DNA of 43,880 nucleotides, from positions 1 to 43,880 of the forward strand of contig CAJFFY010000019.1 in assembly GCA_904374465.1 (NCBI GenBank), read 5' to 3'. Below the pieces are notes generated by a model. The model did not search any database. It saw nothing but the letters and a program-made list of their open reading frames with translations, and was not told the origin of the DNA. The stretch comes from an uncultured Subdoligranulum sp. (GTDB lineage Bacteria > Bacillota > Clostridia > Oscillospirales > Ruminococcaceae). Made by a program: the position numbers and the translations under genes. Shown here piece by piece: positions 31,104 through 39,784 of the stretch; the first letter of the stretch is position 1, and each line of letters begins with the position of its first letter.

Positions 31104-31388
31104 TCAGTCCTTGCCGTCCAGATTCTGGCAGATGCTCACCAGACACCAGGCCAGCACGGCCATCATGCCGGCCATCGAGAGCAGCACCCCCAGGCCTGGT
31201 TTCCAGCCGTCCAGGGGGGCCGCCACCGCAAAGAGCAGCGAGGCCGCCGCCACCCGCACGCCGCACCGGCGGCGCAGGGCCGAGGGCGCCTTGCCCTGCC
31301 GCCCGGGCAGCAGCCGCAGCCCCAGCCCGGCCGCCAGCACCACCACAAACAGGATGCCGTCCCACAGCATCAGCCAGGTTCCTGTCAT
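31104..31388 (-). CDS. Small membrane protein, unknown
   Basis: A 94-residue protein with three hydrophobic helices (near residues 5-25, 38-55 and 60-85) and an Arg-rich inner loop (PGRQGKAPSALRRRCGVR). The start ATG at 31388 (MTGTWLMLWDGILF) follows GAAAGGAAGAACGCG; an upstream ATG 26 codons away lacks a ribosome site. No family is recognised. It is a single-gene unit convergent with the exporter operon. Confidence 0.75.
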   Translation of the reverse strand: MTGTWLMLWDGILFVVVLAAGLGLRLLPGRQGKAPSALRRRCGVRVAAASLLFAVAAPLDGWKPGLGVLLSMAGMMAVLAWCLVSICQNLDGKD

Positions 31389-31460
31389 ATCGCGTTCTTC
31401 CTTTCTGCATGGCCCCACGGGCCTTGGCTGTTTTTTACTACCATACCACATTTTTCCCCA

Positions 31461-31499
31461 AAACACAAAGGACCCGGACCAAACGGTCCGGGTCCTTTG
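31461..31499 (-). terminator. Terminator of the adhesin gene
   Basis: A 15-bp perfect stem (31466-31480 with 31485-31499), loop AAAC on the plus strand, followed on the minus strand by TGTTTTGG. Confidence 0.8.
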
Positions 31500-31543
31500 T
31501 TCTGTTGTTGTCAGTTCACGGCCCGGGAGTCAGGCGTCCGACA

Positions 31544-34500
31544 TCACTGCCGCTTGCGCTTGTACACCCACAGGACCGCCGCTGCACCGGCCGAAGCCAC
31601 CAGCAGCAGGGCCCACAGGGCGGGATGGCTGGCATCGCCGGTCTGGGGAATCACCGTTGCCGGGGCAGGCGTCGCCGTGGGGGCCGGGGTGGCCGCCGGA
31701 GCGGGCGTTGCCGTGGGCGCCGGGGTGCTGCTTGTCGTGGTGGTGGTCTTCTGCTCAGAGGACTCCTCCGGTGCCGGGGTGGTTTCCGGTGCCGGGGTCG
31801 GCGTTACTTCCGGCGTGGGAGTGGGCGTCACTTCCGGCGTGGGTTCCGGCGAAGGCGTGACCTCCGGGGAAGGCTCCGGCGTTTCCTCCGGCTTGACAGT
31901 GTTGGTAAAGACCATCTTGCCGTCCTCCACCACATTGCCCTTTTCGTCCGTCACCGAGAAGACCTCGGGCACAATGGCACCTTCGCCGTTATCCGTTACA
32001 CGGATAACCACTGTGTAAACGGTTTCGTCATATTCGACGGTGGCGTCCTCGCCCTTTTCTTCCCGCACGGTGTAGGTGAAGTCCTTGCTCGTCTTACCTT
32101 CCAGCTGATCCTTGCTGTAGGTGATGGCGGGGAAATTCACCACGCCGTTCGCCTCGTTGGTGGTGATGGCCAGCGTCTTGCCCTGGTCATCCTGCAGGTA
32201 GAAGCTGAACTCACCCGCCTGCAGGGCGCGGCCGGTCAGGGTCTTGGTGGCCTGCAGGGTAATCTGGGCGGGATCGGGGGTGTAGGTGTTCACAAAGTCG
32301 ATGCTCTCCACAGCCTTGCCGTCTTTCTGGATTTCCGGCTGGCTGACGGTGAGCGTGTCCTTGTCATAGCGCACTTCCACCGTTACGGTATACTGGGCCT
32401 TGTCGTAGTCCACATGGCTGTCCGAACCGGCCACCTCATACACCGTATAGGTGTGGGTGCCCACGTCCTGCAGCCCGTAGAAGATGGGCGCAAAGGTGAT
32501 CTTGCCGTCGGCATCGTTATAACCGACCACCGTCACCGGGTCCTCCGTGCTGTCTTCCACAGCCACAAAGGAGAATTCCTTGTCCTGCAGAGGACGATTT
32601 TCAAGGGTCTTGGTGCCGGTCAGAACCAGCGGTTCCTCCTTGGGCGTGTAGCGGTTGTCAAAGCGTATCTCCGTTGCTTCGCTGCCATCCGCCTTGAGAA
32701 TCTTCTGATCCTTCACGGTCAGGTTGCCCACCGCATCGGCCTGTACCGTCACCTGCACGGTGTACTTTTCTTTGGAATAGGTGATCTGCGGGTCATTGCC
32801 ATTCTCTTCCGATACCGTGTAAGTGAAGGTCTTTTCGGCCTGGTTGTCCATGTCGGCCAGCGTGATGTCCCACTGGAAGCGGAACTTGCTGGGATCCTGG
32901 GTATTGTCGGACCCGGTCACACCGTTCTGTACCGTGATGGATGTGCCGTTTTCCTCCTCACTCTTCAAGGTGAAGGAGAACGCACCCATGGACAAGGCCT
33001 TGTTTTCCAGTGTCTTGGTGCCTTCCACCGTTACCGTGGCGGGCTTGGGTTGCTGGTAGGTGTTGGTGAAGACAAAGTCCTGGCCCTGGGTATTCACCAC
33101 CGCATTCAGGGTACCATCCCCATTGTCCTGCACGTCCACCGTGAAGGTATAGACTGCCTCACTGTAGGTAATGCCCTGATAGGGATCTCCGGGTTCCTCG
33201 TAAACCTTGTAGGTGTGGAGTCCCAGAGTATCCTGGGTATAAGCGATGGTTTCGAAGGTGATGTTGCCATTCTCATCGTTGGTACCGTAATATTTTTTAT
33301 CGGTGCTCTCTTCTTCGATGACGAACCGGAAGGCGTTCTCCGTAAGCGTACCGTTTTCAAACACCTTTTTGGCTTTCAGATCCAGCGTGACATCCTTGGG
33401 CAGGTTGGTGACGGTATAAGTGTTGGTGAAGTCGGCAATGGCATTTTCCTGGTTATTCAGCGTCCACTTCGTGACGGCCAGTTTGCCCTCGCCGGCAGGT
33501 TCCACCTTCACATACAGGTTGTAGCTGGCATCGCTGTACTGAATGCCGTCAATGGTTTCCCCATGGTGGTCTTCCTGGATGGTGTAGTGATATTCGCCGG
33601 CCTGCGTGAAGGATACCGGGATATCAAACGCGCCATTGCCGGTGCTGGTTGCCGTGGCAACCACAGTTCCTTTGCTGTCCAACACACGGTAGGTGAAGAC
33701 ATCCGTATTGTTTTCCACCGTATCCCCGGCGGCAAACAGTGCCACCTGGGCAGCGGGTACCGCGGTTTCTTCGGTGGCCGTCTCGCCGGTAGCCTGAACC
33801 TCGGCCAGTGCCGCGCGTTTCATGGCTTGCTCCGACGCCTCGGCGGCCGCCTGCTCACCCCAGACGACAGTCTTGTTGCCCTGAATGACCAGTTTGGCGG
33901 GCATCTTCACATAGTTCTGGAAGGTGATTTGGTCTTCCGATACGGTCTCACCGTTCTTCTGAACCGTCACAGACGGCTGCAGCACGCCATCCTTATCATC
34001 GGTAATCTCAACGGTCACCTGGTAGCTCGTACTATCGTATTCGATGTTTTCGTCAGATCCTTCGACTTCGGTCAGGGTATAGGTGTAGGTGTTTTCCTGC
34101 GTGTAGTTCAGCACAAAGTCGATCGAACCATCGTCTTTGTTGTACGCGGTCAGACCATCTTTTGCCACCGGGTCACCGGCCACCGTACCGGTAGGTTTCA
34201 GCAGGAACTGGAAGGCATCTGCCGTCAGTGCCTGGGACTGCCCGTCCTTGGTCAGGTTTTTGTGGGCAGTCAATTTTACCTGTGCTTCTTCGGGTTTGTA
34301 GGTGTTGGCAAAGGCGAGATCGGTTTTGTAGGTCTCGTTGCCATCGGCATCCACATAGACGCCGTCCGCAACTTCTGCCTCCAGGGCACCCTCCTGGTTG
34401 TCCGTGACGTTTACCGTCAACAGATAATGCCCCTTGTCATAGCTGTAGCCGGTCGGTTCCGAACCGGTTTCTTCCACCCATAGCTGATAGGTTTTTTCCT

Positions 34501-35506
34501 TCTCAAAGGTATTGATCTCGTCGAATACAATGGAGCCATTCTTCATGCTCTTGCCGGTGGCAATGGCTTTACCGACTTTTTGTCCGTTTTCTGCCGCAAA
34601 GACCAAGAACTGGAACTGCTCGTCGGTCATCGGCTCATCCTGCTGGGTCACCGCATTCTGCAGGGTCTTGGTGCCGCTCAGCGTCAGGGTAGCCGGGGTG
34701 ACGCTGTAGTTGTTTGTAAACGCGGCGGTGGCGTCAAGATTTCCTGCCGCCAACGTATCCTTTGTACCGGTACTGCCGGTCAGGGCAAATCCGCCGGGCA
34801 TCGTATCCTCCGGCTCTGTTACCTCATAGCTGGTACCCACGGGCAGGCCCTCGATGGTCGCGTGCTCGCCTGCTTGCAGGGTGATTTCACCACTGCCGGT
34901 GCTGTCATCCAAAGTGAGGGTATCTTCCGTTTCCTTGTTTTCAGCCGACACCTTTGTGCAGGTATAACTGCCGGTAAGGGCTTTTCCGTCCTTGGTCAGC
35001 TTCACCTGGAAGGTGAAGGTGGCGTCCGGCGCCGTCAGGCCCTCCTCCGCCGTCACACTCTTGGAGATGGTCAGCGAGCCCTCTGCAGGCGCCACACCCA
35101 TGGCACCGTTGTTGCCCAGGGCTGCGCCAAAGGCAGCGCCTCCCCCGGCTGCCAGGGTCGCGATGGAATATTCGCTGGGATCGTTCTGCTCCCCAAGGTG
35201 ATAGGGGTAATAGCATACGCTGGCGGTATTGGTGCGGTTCTCGTTGTTGTCCTTTTCCCGCACAAATTCGTTCAGGTTGCCCAGACGGGGGGAACCGGCT
35301 TTCACATAGGCCTGGCCATTTTCATCATCCAGGGCAATGGAATCGTCATAGAATTCATCGCCGCGGCGGGAGATAACGGCCGTCTTCTCGCCATTTGCAT
35401 CATAGTAGCTGATCTGGAAGAAATATTCGGTATCCGGGGCAAGGGGTGCCGTCTTCACCGGGGTTTCCAGCGATTCATCCGCAAACAGCGGCGTATCCTC
35501 CTGCAT
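31544..35506 (-). CDS. Surface adhesin, C-terminal part (FctA-like repeats and sortase anchor), separated by a frameshift
   Basis: The longest frame from an ATG at 35506 gives 1320 residues, but this ATG has no ribosome site and coding sense continues upstream to about 35566 (NTIGNATVSFTAAQDNPF), so it is the continuation of the gene at 35455-37611. It begins with a DUF5979-like beta domain (SLTISKSVTAEEGLTAP). About seven Spy0128/FctA-type pilin domains follow, each marked by xKTL or equivalent, YxYTVYE-like and F.NTY motifs, the residues used for internal Lys-Asn isopeptide bonds. A Pro/Thr-rich stalk of about 90 residues follows. The end is VIPQTGDASHPALW, a hydrophobic helix and YKRKRQ, a sortase signal with IPQTG in place of LPxTG. 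Confidence 0.88.
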   Translation of the reverse strand: MQEDTPLFADESLETPVKTAPLAPDTEYFFQISYYDANGEKTAVISRRGDEFYDDSIALDDENGQAYVKAGSPRLGNLNEFVREKDNNENRTNTASVCYYPYHLGEQNDPSEYSIATLAAGGGAAFGAALGNNGAMGVAPAEGSLTISKSVTAEEGLTAPDATFTFQVKLTKDGKALTGSYTCTKVSAENKETEDTLTLDDSTGSGEITLQAGEHATIEGLPVGTSYEVTEPEDTMPGGFALTGSTGTKDTLAAGNLDATAAFTNNYSVTPATLTLSGTKTLQNAVTQQDEPMTDEQFQFLVFAAENGQKVGKAIATGKSMKNGSIVFDEINTFEKEKTYQLWVEETGSEPTGYSYDKGHYLLTVNVTDNQEGALEAEVADGVYVDADGNETYKTDLAFANTYKPEEAQVKLTAHKNLTKDGQSQALTADAFQFLLKPTGTVAGDPVAKDGLTAYNKDDGSIDFVLNYTQENTYTYTLTEVEGSDENIEYDSTSYQVTVEITDDKDGVLQPSVTVQKNGETVSEDQITFQNYVKMPAKLVIQGNKTVVWGEQAAAEASEQAMKRAALAEVQATGETATEETAVPAAQVALFAAGDTVENNTDVFTYRVLDSKGTVVATATSTGNGAFDIPVSFTQAGEYHYTIQEDHHGETIDGIQYSDASYNLYVKVEPAGEGKLAVTKWTLNNQENAIADFTNTYTVTNLPKDVTLDLKAKKVFENGTLTENAFRFVIEEESTDKKYYGTNDENGNITFETIAYTQDTLGLHTYKVYEEPGDPYQGITYSEAVYTFTVDVQDNGDGTLNAVVNTQGQDFVFTNTYQQPKPATVTVEGTKTLENKALSMGAFSFTLKSEEENGTSITVQNGVTGSDNTQDPSKFRFQWDITLADMDNQAEKTFTYTVSEENGNDPQITYSKEKYTVQVTVQADAVGNLTVKDQKILKADGSEATEIRFDNRYTPKEEPLVLTGTKTLENRPLQDKEFSFVAVEDSTEDPVTVVGYNDADGKITFAPIFYGLQDVGTHTYTVYEVAGSDSHVDYDKAQYTVTVEVRYDKDTLTVSQPEIQKDGKAVESIDFVNTYTPDPAQITLQATKTLTGRALQAGEFSFYLQDDQGKTLAITTNEANGVVNFPAITYSKDQLEGKTSKDFTYTVREEKGEDATVEYDETVYTVVIRVTDNGEGAIVPEVFSVTDEKGNVVEDGKMVFTNTVKPEETPEPSPEVTPSPEPTPEVTPTPTPEVTPTPAPETTPAPEESSEQKTTTTTSSTPAPTATPAPAATPAPTATPAPATVIPQTGDASHPALWALLLVASAGAAAVLWVYKRKRQ

Positions 35507-37611
35507 GTAGTAGAAGGGATTGTCCTGGGCCGCGGTAAAGCTAACCGTCGCATTACCGATGGTGTTTTACCGTTTATACTATTTATACTATTCCCCTCGT
35601 ACAGGTTGCTGTAGAAGAGAATGTTGCCGTCCTCGTCGGTATGCTCTTTCAGGTAGGTTGCGTCGACCTTGCTGGGATCCACCTTGCCGTCGGCGGTCAG
35701 GATGGAGCGATCCAGCTTGACACCGTAGACAATACGCACCGGCAGGGCTTGCTGGGCGGTGAACTCATAGCTTCCGGTGGTCTTGACCTTGTTGACCCCC
35801 AGCGGGATAGCCGCAGCGGGAATCTTGACTTTCAGGGTCTGGTTGCCATCCTCGTCGGTGTACAGGGTGATCAGAATATTGCTGACATCGTTGTCATCGG
35901 TGAACGCAGGGTTCTCAATATCGCCCTGGAACACATAGGTGACACTGCCATCCGCATTCTCTTTGGGCTCGTGTTCATTGAACCGCAAACCATTCCACAG
36001 AATGGCCTTTACGTCGTCCAGCTGCATGTACCGGCCCAGGGGATCGGTATAGGTCAGGTAGCCGTCCTTCAGGGGATTGTTGGTGCCGGAAGTATCGGTG
36101 GGCATCTTGGCCGTGGAGATGATGGAGTCCACAATATCCGAGAACGCCTTGTCCAGGGCATCCGTATCGGTGGCCGGGTAGTAGCCGTCGGTGTAGCTCA
36201 GGCTGCTGGGGCCGTCGTTGGCATGGGTGACCTTGTAGTTATATTTCGTCTTGTTGTTGCCGCTGCCCAGGGGCGCCTTTACCACCGGGTCGTTCCCCTG
36301 CCGGTAGGTTTCCCAGGCGGTGGCCACTTCTTCTACAGCATCCACGCCGGAGCTCTTGGCAAGCGGCAGATTCTCGTTGGGGTTCAGCACCAGGTTGGCC
36401 ATGGCCACCATGGCAGGCTCCTGCTCGTTCGTGCTGAAGCCGATGGTGTACACCTTGGCGCAGTTTTTCTCGTCGGGCTTACTGCCATAGTATTTCTTGG
36501 TGATCTGCTGTTTGCCGTAGGCGGCGGTGAGCAGCGCCATAAAGCCGTCGGCACTGTCGGGCTCATAGTTGTTGCCGGGGCCGATGGCCACAATGTTATC
36601 CTCGGAGAGCCCATCCCACCAGCTGCCGCTGGTCACGTCCCGTTTGCTCTGGGAGAGTTCCGTCTTTACGGTAATTTCGCCTGTCTTAGAGTTGCCGTTT
36701 TTATCTATGTACTGTGCATCGCTGGCCGAGGCAAAGGTGGTGGGGGCGCCGTCCGACATCAGGATGACGTTGGGCACGCGGGTCACAACGGTATCGTCGT
36801 CCAGCTGCACCGTGGTATCGGGCACATCCTCCAGCATCTTCATGCCCTTGTACAAGCCTGCCTGGATGTTGGTACCGCCGGCGGTCGCGATCTCATTATC
36901 GTTGTAATTGCAGCACACGATGGCGTCGGCTTCCTGCTTGTCGTCATCTTTCTTTTCCTTCAGCTGGAAGGAAGTGATAGAAAAGTAGTTCCCGTCCTTC
37001 ACCTCACCGGCAATTTCTTTGGCGGAGGTCAGCGGCATCATCTCGTAGGCGGTACCGTTGAAGACCGCCACGCCGATGCGGTTGTCCTCGTTGGCCTCCA
37101 CCAGACGGCCCACCGCCGTATTCAGGGCGTTCACCATGGAATACAGGCGAGACGCCTTTTTGGCGGCCTCGTTGCTGCCGGTTTCGGTAACCTCCTGGCT
37201 GTCCACGCCCCAGTTCATGCTGGCAGAGAAGTCCAGCACAAAGACCACGTCCACGGGGGTGGTCTGTTCTTCCACCGTGGAGGTGGCCATGGCCGAGTAG
37301 GTTACCAGGAAATCGGAGTCACCGATTTCCACGGTCTCCTCTTTACCGCCATCCGGCCGGGTAAACTTCATATCCGTGGAGGTCACCGTTTTGTCGGTCC
37401 AGACACGGCCGTCATAGCGGGTGGTGTTGTTGCCCAGCACATCCTGATAGCTGTTGTGGGTATCCGCATCCGCTTTTTTGGCGGCCTGTACCGTGATGGA
37501 GGTTTCCCCTTCGGTGGTGGTATCCCCTTCCGCCAACGCGGAAGGACTGAACAGGCTCAGCGATACCACCAGCGCCATACAGGCTGCCAGAAATTTCTTT
37601 GCCTTGTGCAT
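35455..37611 (-). CDS. Surface adhesin, N-terminal part (signal peptide and vWA domain), frameshifted
   Basis: Starts MHKAKKFLAACMALVVSLSL at the ATG at 37611 with a GAAAGGAAAGG ribosome site. A signal peptide is followed by cleavage near SALA-EG (residues 27-28). The von Willebrand A domain has the MIDAS motif DFSAS at 127-131, GGTNIQAGLYKG and VILMSDGAPT. Further on, a TGYYP-like segment (YTDGYYPATDTDALDKAF) matches pilus tip adhesins. The last 36 codons (TPSVMRRLALPRPR...) are out of frame, with an Arg/Pro bias unlike the rest. Restoring the frame near 35567-35592 would give one protein of about 2,013-2,022 residues together with the downstream part. Role: attachment to host or food particles, inferred from domains. 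Confidence 0.9.
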   Translation of the reverse strand: MHKAKKFLAACMALVVSLSLFSPSALAEGDTTTEGETSITVQAAKKADADTHNSYQDVLGNNTTRYDGRVWTDKTVTSTDMKFTRPDGGKEETVEIGDSDFLVTYSAMATSTVEEQTTPVDVVFVLDFSASMNWGVDSQEVTETGSNEAAKKASRLYSMVNALNTAVGRLVEANEDNRIGVAVFNGTAYEMMPLTSAKEIAGEVKDGNYFSITSFQLKEKKDDDKQEADAIVCCNYNDNEIATAGGTNIQAGLYKGMKMLEDVPDTTVQLDDDTVVTRVPNVILMSDGAPTTFASASDAQYIDKNGNSKTGEITVKTELSQSKRDVTSGSWWDGLSEDNIVAIGPGNNYEPDSADGFMALLTAAYGKQQITKKYYGSKPDEKNCAKVYTIGFSTNEQEPAMVAMANLVLNPNENLPLAKSSGVDAVEEVATAWETYRQGNDPVVKAPLGSGNNKTKYNYKVTHANDGPSSLSYTDGYYPATDTDALDKAFSDIVDSIISTAKMPTDTSGTNNPLKDGYLTYTDPLGRYMQLDDVKAILWNGLRFNEHEPKENADGSVTYVFQGDIENPAFTDDNDVSNILITLYTDEDGNQTLKVKIPAAAIPLGVNKVKTTGSYEFTAQQALPVRIVYGVKLDRSILTADGKVDPSKVDATYLKEHTDEDGNILFYSNLYEGNSINSINGKTPSVMRRLALPRPRTIPSTTCRRIRRCLRMNRWKPR
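35567..35592. repeat. AT-rich tandem repeat at the adhesin frameshift
   Basis: Contains two direct copies of TTTATACTA (35573-35581 and 35582-35590) next to a TTTT tract (35565-35568). The stretch is AT-rich in a GC-rich gene. Removing the 26 bp, or adding one base to the T4 tract, restores the reading frame of the adhesin. It also uses codons (ATA, AGT, AAT) that are rare in the surrounding gene. Confidence 0.75.
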
Positions 37612-37682
37612 CTTGCACGCCTTTCCTTTCTTTTTTCCAGAGGTGGATCTTGACTGGTTCCCATCGGATTTCGGGCTCTGCG

Positions 37683-37700
37683 ATCATACCAAAGTATGAT
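37683..37700. promoter_or_regulatory. Inverted repeat upstream of the adhesin gene
   Basis: ATCATAC-CAAA-GTATGAT, 72 bp upstream of the adhesin ATG. Possible operator. The stretch 37612-37940 otherwise shows an AT-rich promoter-like region but no promoter I can fix with certainty, and no gene. Confidence 0.5.
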
Positions 37701-37944
37701 TTGTGCGCAAATCCATGCGGTCTATTTTCGAACACCGTGTCAAACTCTAATGAGTCCAGTATAACGCTACTGTATAGGTTAGCACCGTAAGCCAACAAAA
37801 ACAAGACGCTTTATACCATTTTGGTGGATTTTCACATAAAATTGCACCAAAATAAAATTCTTTCCATGCCAATCAAAGGAATTTTTTTCTTCCCACCGGC
37901 GCCGGGGGCTTTCCCTCGCCCCGTGGCGAAGCTCTCTGCAAAAG

Positions 37945-37984
37945 AAAAAACGGGGCAAGGACGTTTCCGTCCTTGCCCCGTTTT
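37945..37984. terminator. Strong bidirectional terminator hairpin
   Basis: A 15-bp perfect stem (37949-37963 with 37968-37982), TTTC loop, A-run and T-run on both sides. It lies between the C69 peptidase gene end and the adhesin promoter region; the C69 gene already has its own terminator at 38079-38110, so a small untranslated transcript could end here. Confidence 0.85.
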
Positions 37985-38078
37985 GAGGTGCATGGCAGCC
38001 GCGGCACTTTGGAAAGGCCTGCGCTTTTTTCTTTCGCACAGTACGGAAAGCCAACGCCCTGCTCCCTGCAGAGCAAAC

Positions 38079-38110
38079 AAAAAAGCAGCACCCGTCCCCG
38101 GGTGCTGCTT
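38079..38110 (-). terminator. Terminator of the C69 peptidase gene
   Basis: AAGCAGCACCC (38083-38093) with GGGTGCTGCTT (38100-38110), followed by TTTTTTG on the minus strand. Confidence 0.88.
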
Positions 38111-38129
38111 GGTTCTATGTATCGTGTGC

Positions 38130-39590
38130 TCAGTTATCCCCTCTGTGGTAGCGGATCTTCATGTGTTCGGAGGCGTTTTTGAGAATCTGGGCCAGGGCTT
38201 TGTCCGACTCTTCCTTCACCATACCGGCAATCTTGCGGTTGGCTTCCTGCAGGATCTCCACCGGCGCGCCCTGCCGGATCTTTTCATCGTACTCGTAGAG
38301 GAACTGCCGGCCGCGGTTCATCACGGCGTTGACGTACCGCTCATCGAAGATCAGGGCACTGCCAAAATGGGCGTCGGTCAGCGCAGCAATCAGCCGACTG
38401 TGCCAGTACATGCTGTCGGTGGAGACCGTTTCGGTGGTACCGCTGAGGTATTTGGGGAACTCCGTCACATTGGCATAGACCGGGAAACAGGCCGTGAAGC
38501 CGCTGCCGCCCATGGACAGCCACTCCACCCCCCGGATTGCCTCGGGCAGATCGCCGCGGATCTGCATAATGCCGCAGACATCGCTGTTGGGCACGCCGAT
38601 GGTGCGGTATTTGCCCTTGCAGGCAGCGGTCCTGTCGTAGGGGTTGTAGGGCGTTCCCTGGTAATAGGACCCCAGCAGATACCGCACATCCTCCACCGTC
38701 ACCTTGCGTTCCGGCACAAAGGACCAGGGGATATCGTTGCTCTCCGGGGTAAAGTCGGCGTTCTCCCCGTCCCACTTGTAGGTCCGGGGCAGGAAGTAGC
38801 GGGCCATGAACCAGGCGCGGGGGGTGTTGTAAATGTGATCCGCGTCGGAATGGGAACCGAAGGCCAGCCGCGGGTTAAACTCCGCACCCGTATCCAGCGC
38901 CAGGTGGTAGGTTTCCACGAACTGCCGCAGGTCTTCCGAGCAAAGGTGTTCCTTTTTCTCCCCGTAGGCATCCGCAAAGTCGAAGTGGTCCAGCCCAAAC
39001 TGGTTGGGCATGACCACCACCCGGTCCTCCGGCACCCGCCGGGCGATCCAGTGGTGGCCGCCGATGGTTTCCAGCCACCAGACCTCGTCGGCGTCCGCAA
39101 AGGCCATGCCGTTGGGTTCGTAGGTACCGTACTGCTCCAGCAGCGCGCCGGTGCGCAGCACGCCTTCCCGGGCAGAATGAATGTAAGGAAGCACCAGAGT
39201 CACCAGGTCCTCCTCGCCAATGCCGCCGGGGACCTCCTTGGTATTGCGGCCCTTCTTGGCCTGATACCGGACATAGGGGTCGGCGCCGATGACCCGGGCG
39301 TTGCTGGTGATCGTCTCGGTGGCGGTCATGGCCACGTTGGCCGCATTGATGCCGCAGGCGGGCCACACACCGTTGGACTTTGTCACGTTGGGGCAGTCGG
39401 TATAGCGCAGGGCATTCCCCGGCAGTTCCACCGTCAGGTGAGAGATGACCGTTTTGTAGGTGGCGGCCTGCTCCCTGGCCGGGTGGGTCAAAAGGCGCTT
39501 GGCTTCAAACGCGCCGTCATCATTGCGGGCAATGATCGTGGAACCGTCGTGGCTGGCTTTCTTGCCCACCAGAATCGTTGTACAGGGCAT
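38130..39590 (-). CDS. Dipeptidase, peptidase family C69
   Basis: A 486-residue intracellular peptidase of the N-terminal nucleophile type. The start ATG at 39590 gives MPCTTILVGKKASHDGSTII, in which Cys3 is the expected nucleophile after removal of the first residues; the ribosome site is AAAGGAGAACCCT. RNDDGAFEAKRLLTHPAR, GGIGEEDLVTLVLPYIHSAR and EVWWLETIGGHHWIARRVPE are typical C69 (PepD-like) segments. There is no signal peptide, so it acts in the cytoplasm on dipeptides. It is single, with its own promoter and terminator. Confidence 0.93.
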   Translation of the reverse strand: MPCTTILVGKKASHDGSTIIARNDDGAFEAKRLLTHPAREQAATYKTVISHLTVELPGNALRYTDCPNVTKSNGVWPACGINAANVAMTATETITSNARVIGADPYVRYQAKKGRNTKEVPGGIGEEDLVTLVLPYIHSAREGVLRTGALLEQYGTYEPNGMAFADADEVWWLETIGGHHWIARRVPEDRVVVMPNQFGLDHFDFADAYGEKKEHLCSEDLRQFVETYHLALDTGAEFNPRLAFGSHSDADHIYNTPRAWFMARYFLPRTYKWDGENADFTPESNDIPWSFVPERKVTVEDVRYLLGSYYQGTPYNPYDRTAACKGKYRTIGVPNSDVCGIMQIRGDLPEAIRGVEWLSMGGSGFTACFPVYANVTEFPKYLSGTTETVSTDSMYWHSRLIAALTDAHFGSALIFDERYVNAVMNRGRQFLYEYDEKIRQGAPVEILQEANRKIAGMVKEESDKALAQILKNASEHMKIRYHRGDN

Positions 39591-39716
39591 AGGGTTCTCC
39601 TTTTTGTATCTGCATCCTTTTTGAATTGTGTACAGCTTGGTTTTCACTGCACAGCAAACTTGCCGCAACCGGGAATCGACAAAAAACCGGTTTTTTCTTT
39701 TTTATTCGACGCCTTT

Positions 39717-39745
39717 ATCATAACACGGAGGCGGAGCAAAAACAA
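39717..39745 (-). promoter_or_regulatory. Promoter of the C69 peptidase gene
   Basis: TATGAT (39717-39722) with TTGTTT (39740-39745) at 17 bp. The -35 box is part of the T-run of the upstream terminator. A 16-bp palindrome (A6-CCGG-T6) lies at 39681-39696 in the leader. Confidence 0.6.
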
Positions 39746-39779
39746 TGCCGCCGCAGGGCATGCAAGCTCTGCGGCGGCA
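39740..39779 (-). terminator. Terminator of the GH4/PTS operon
   Basis: TGCCGCCGCAG (39746-39756) with CTGCGGCGGCA (39769-39779), 12-nt loop, then TTGTTTTT on the minus strand. Confidence 0.85.
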
Positions 39780-39784
39780 AACCA

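Noticed and set aside
30857..34483. 1208-codon plus-strand frame over the exporter end and the adhesin
   Set aside because: It runs antisense through the adhesin repeats and through two terminators; the product is repetitive only because the adhesin is.
35504..35506. ATG at 35506 as genuine start of a second adhesin gene
   Set aside because: No ribosome site precedes it, and recognisable in-frame coding sequence continues upstream to the frameshift.
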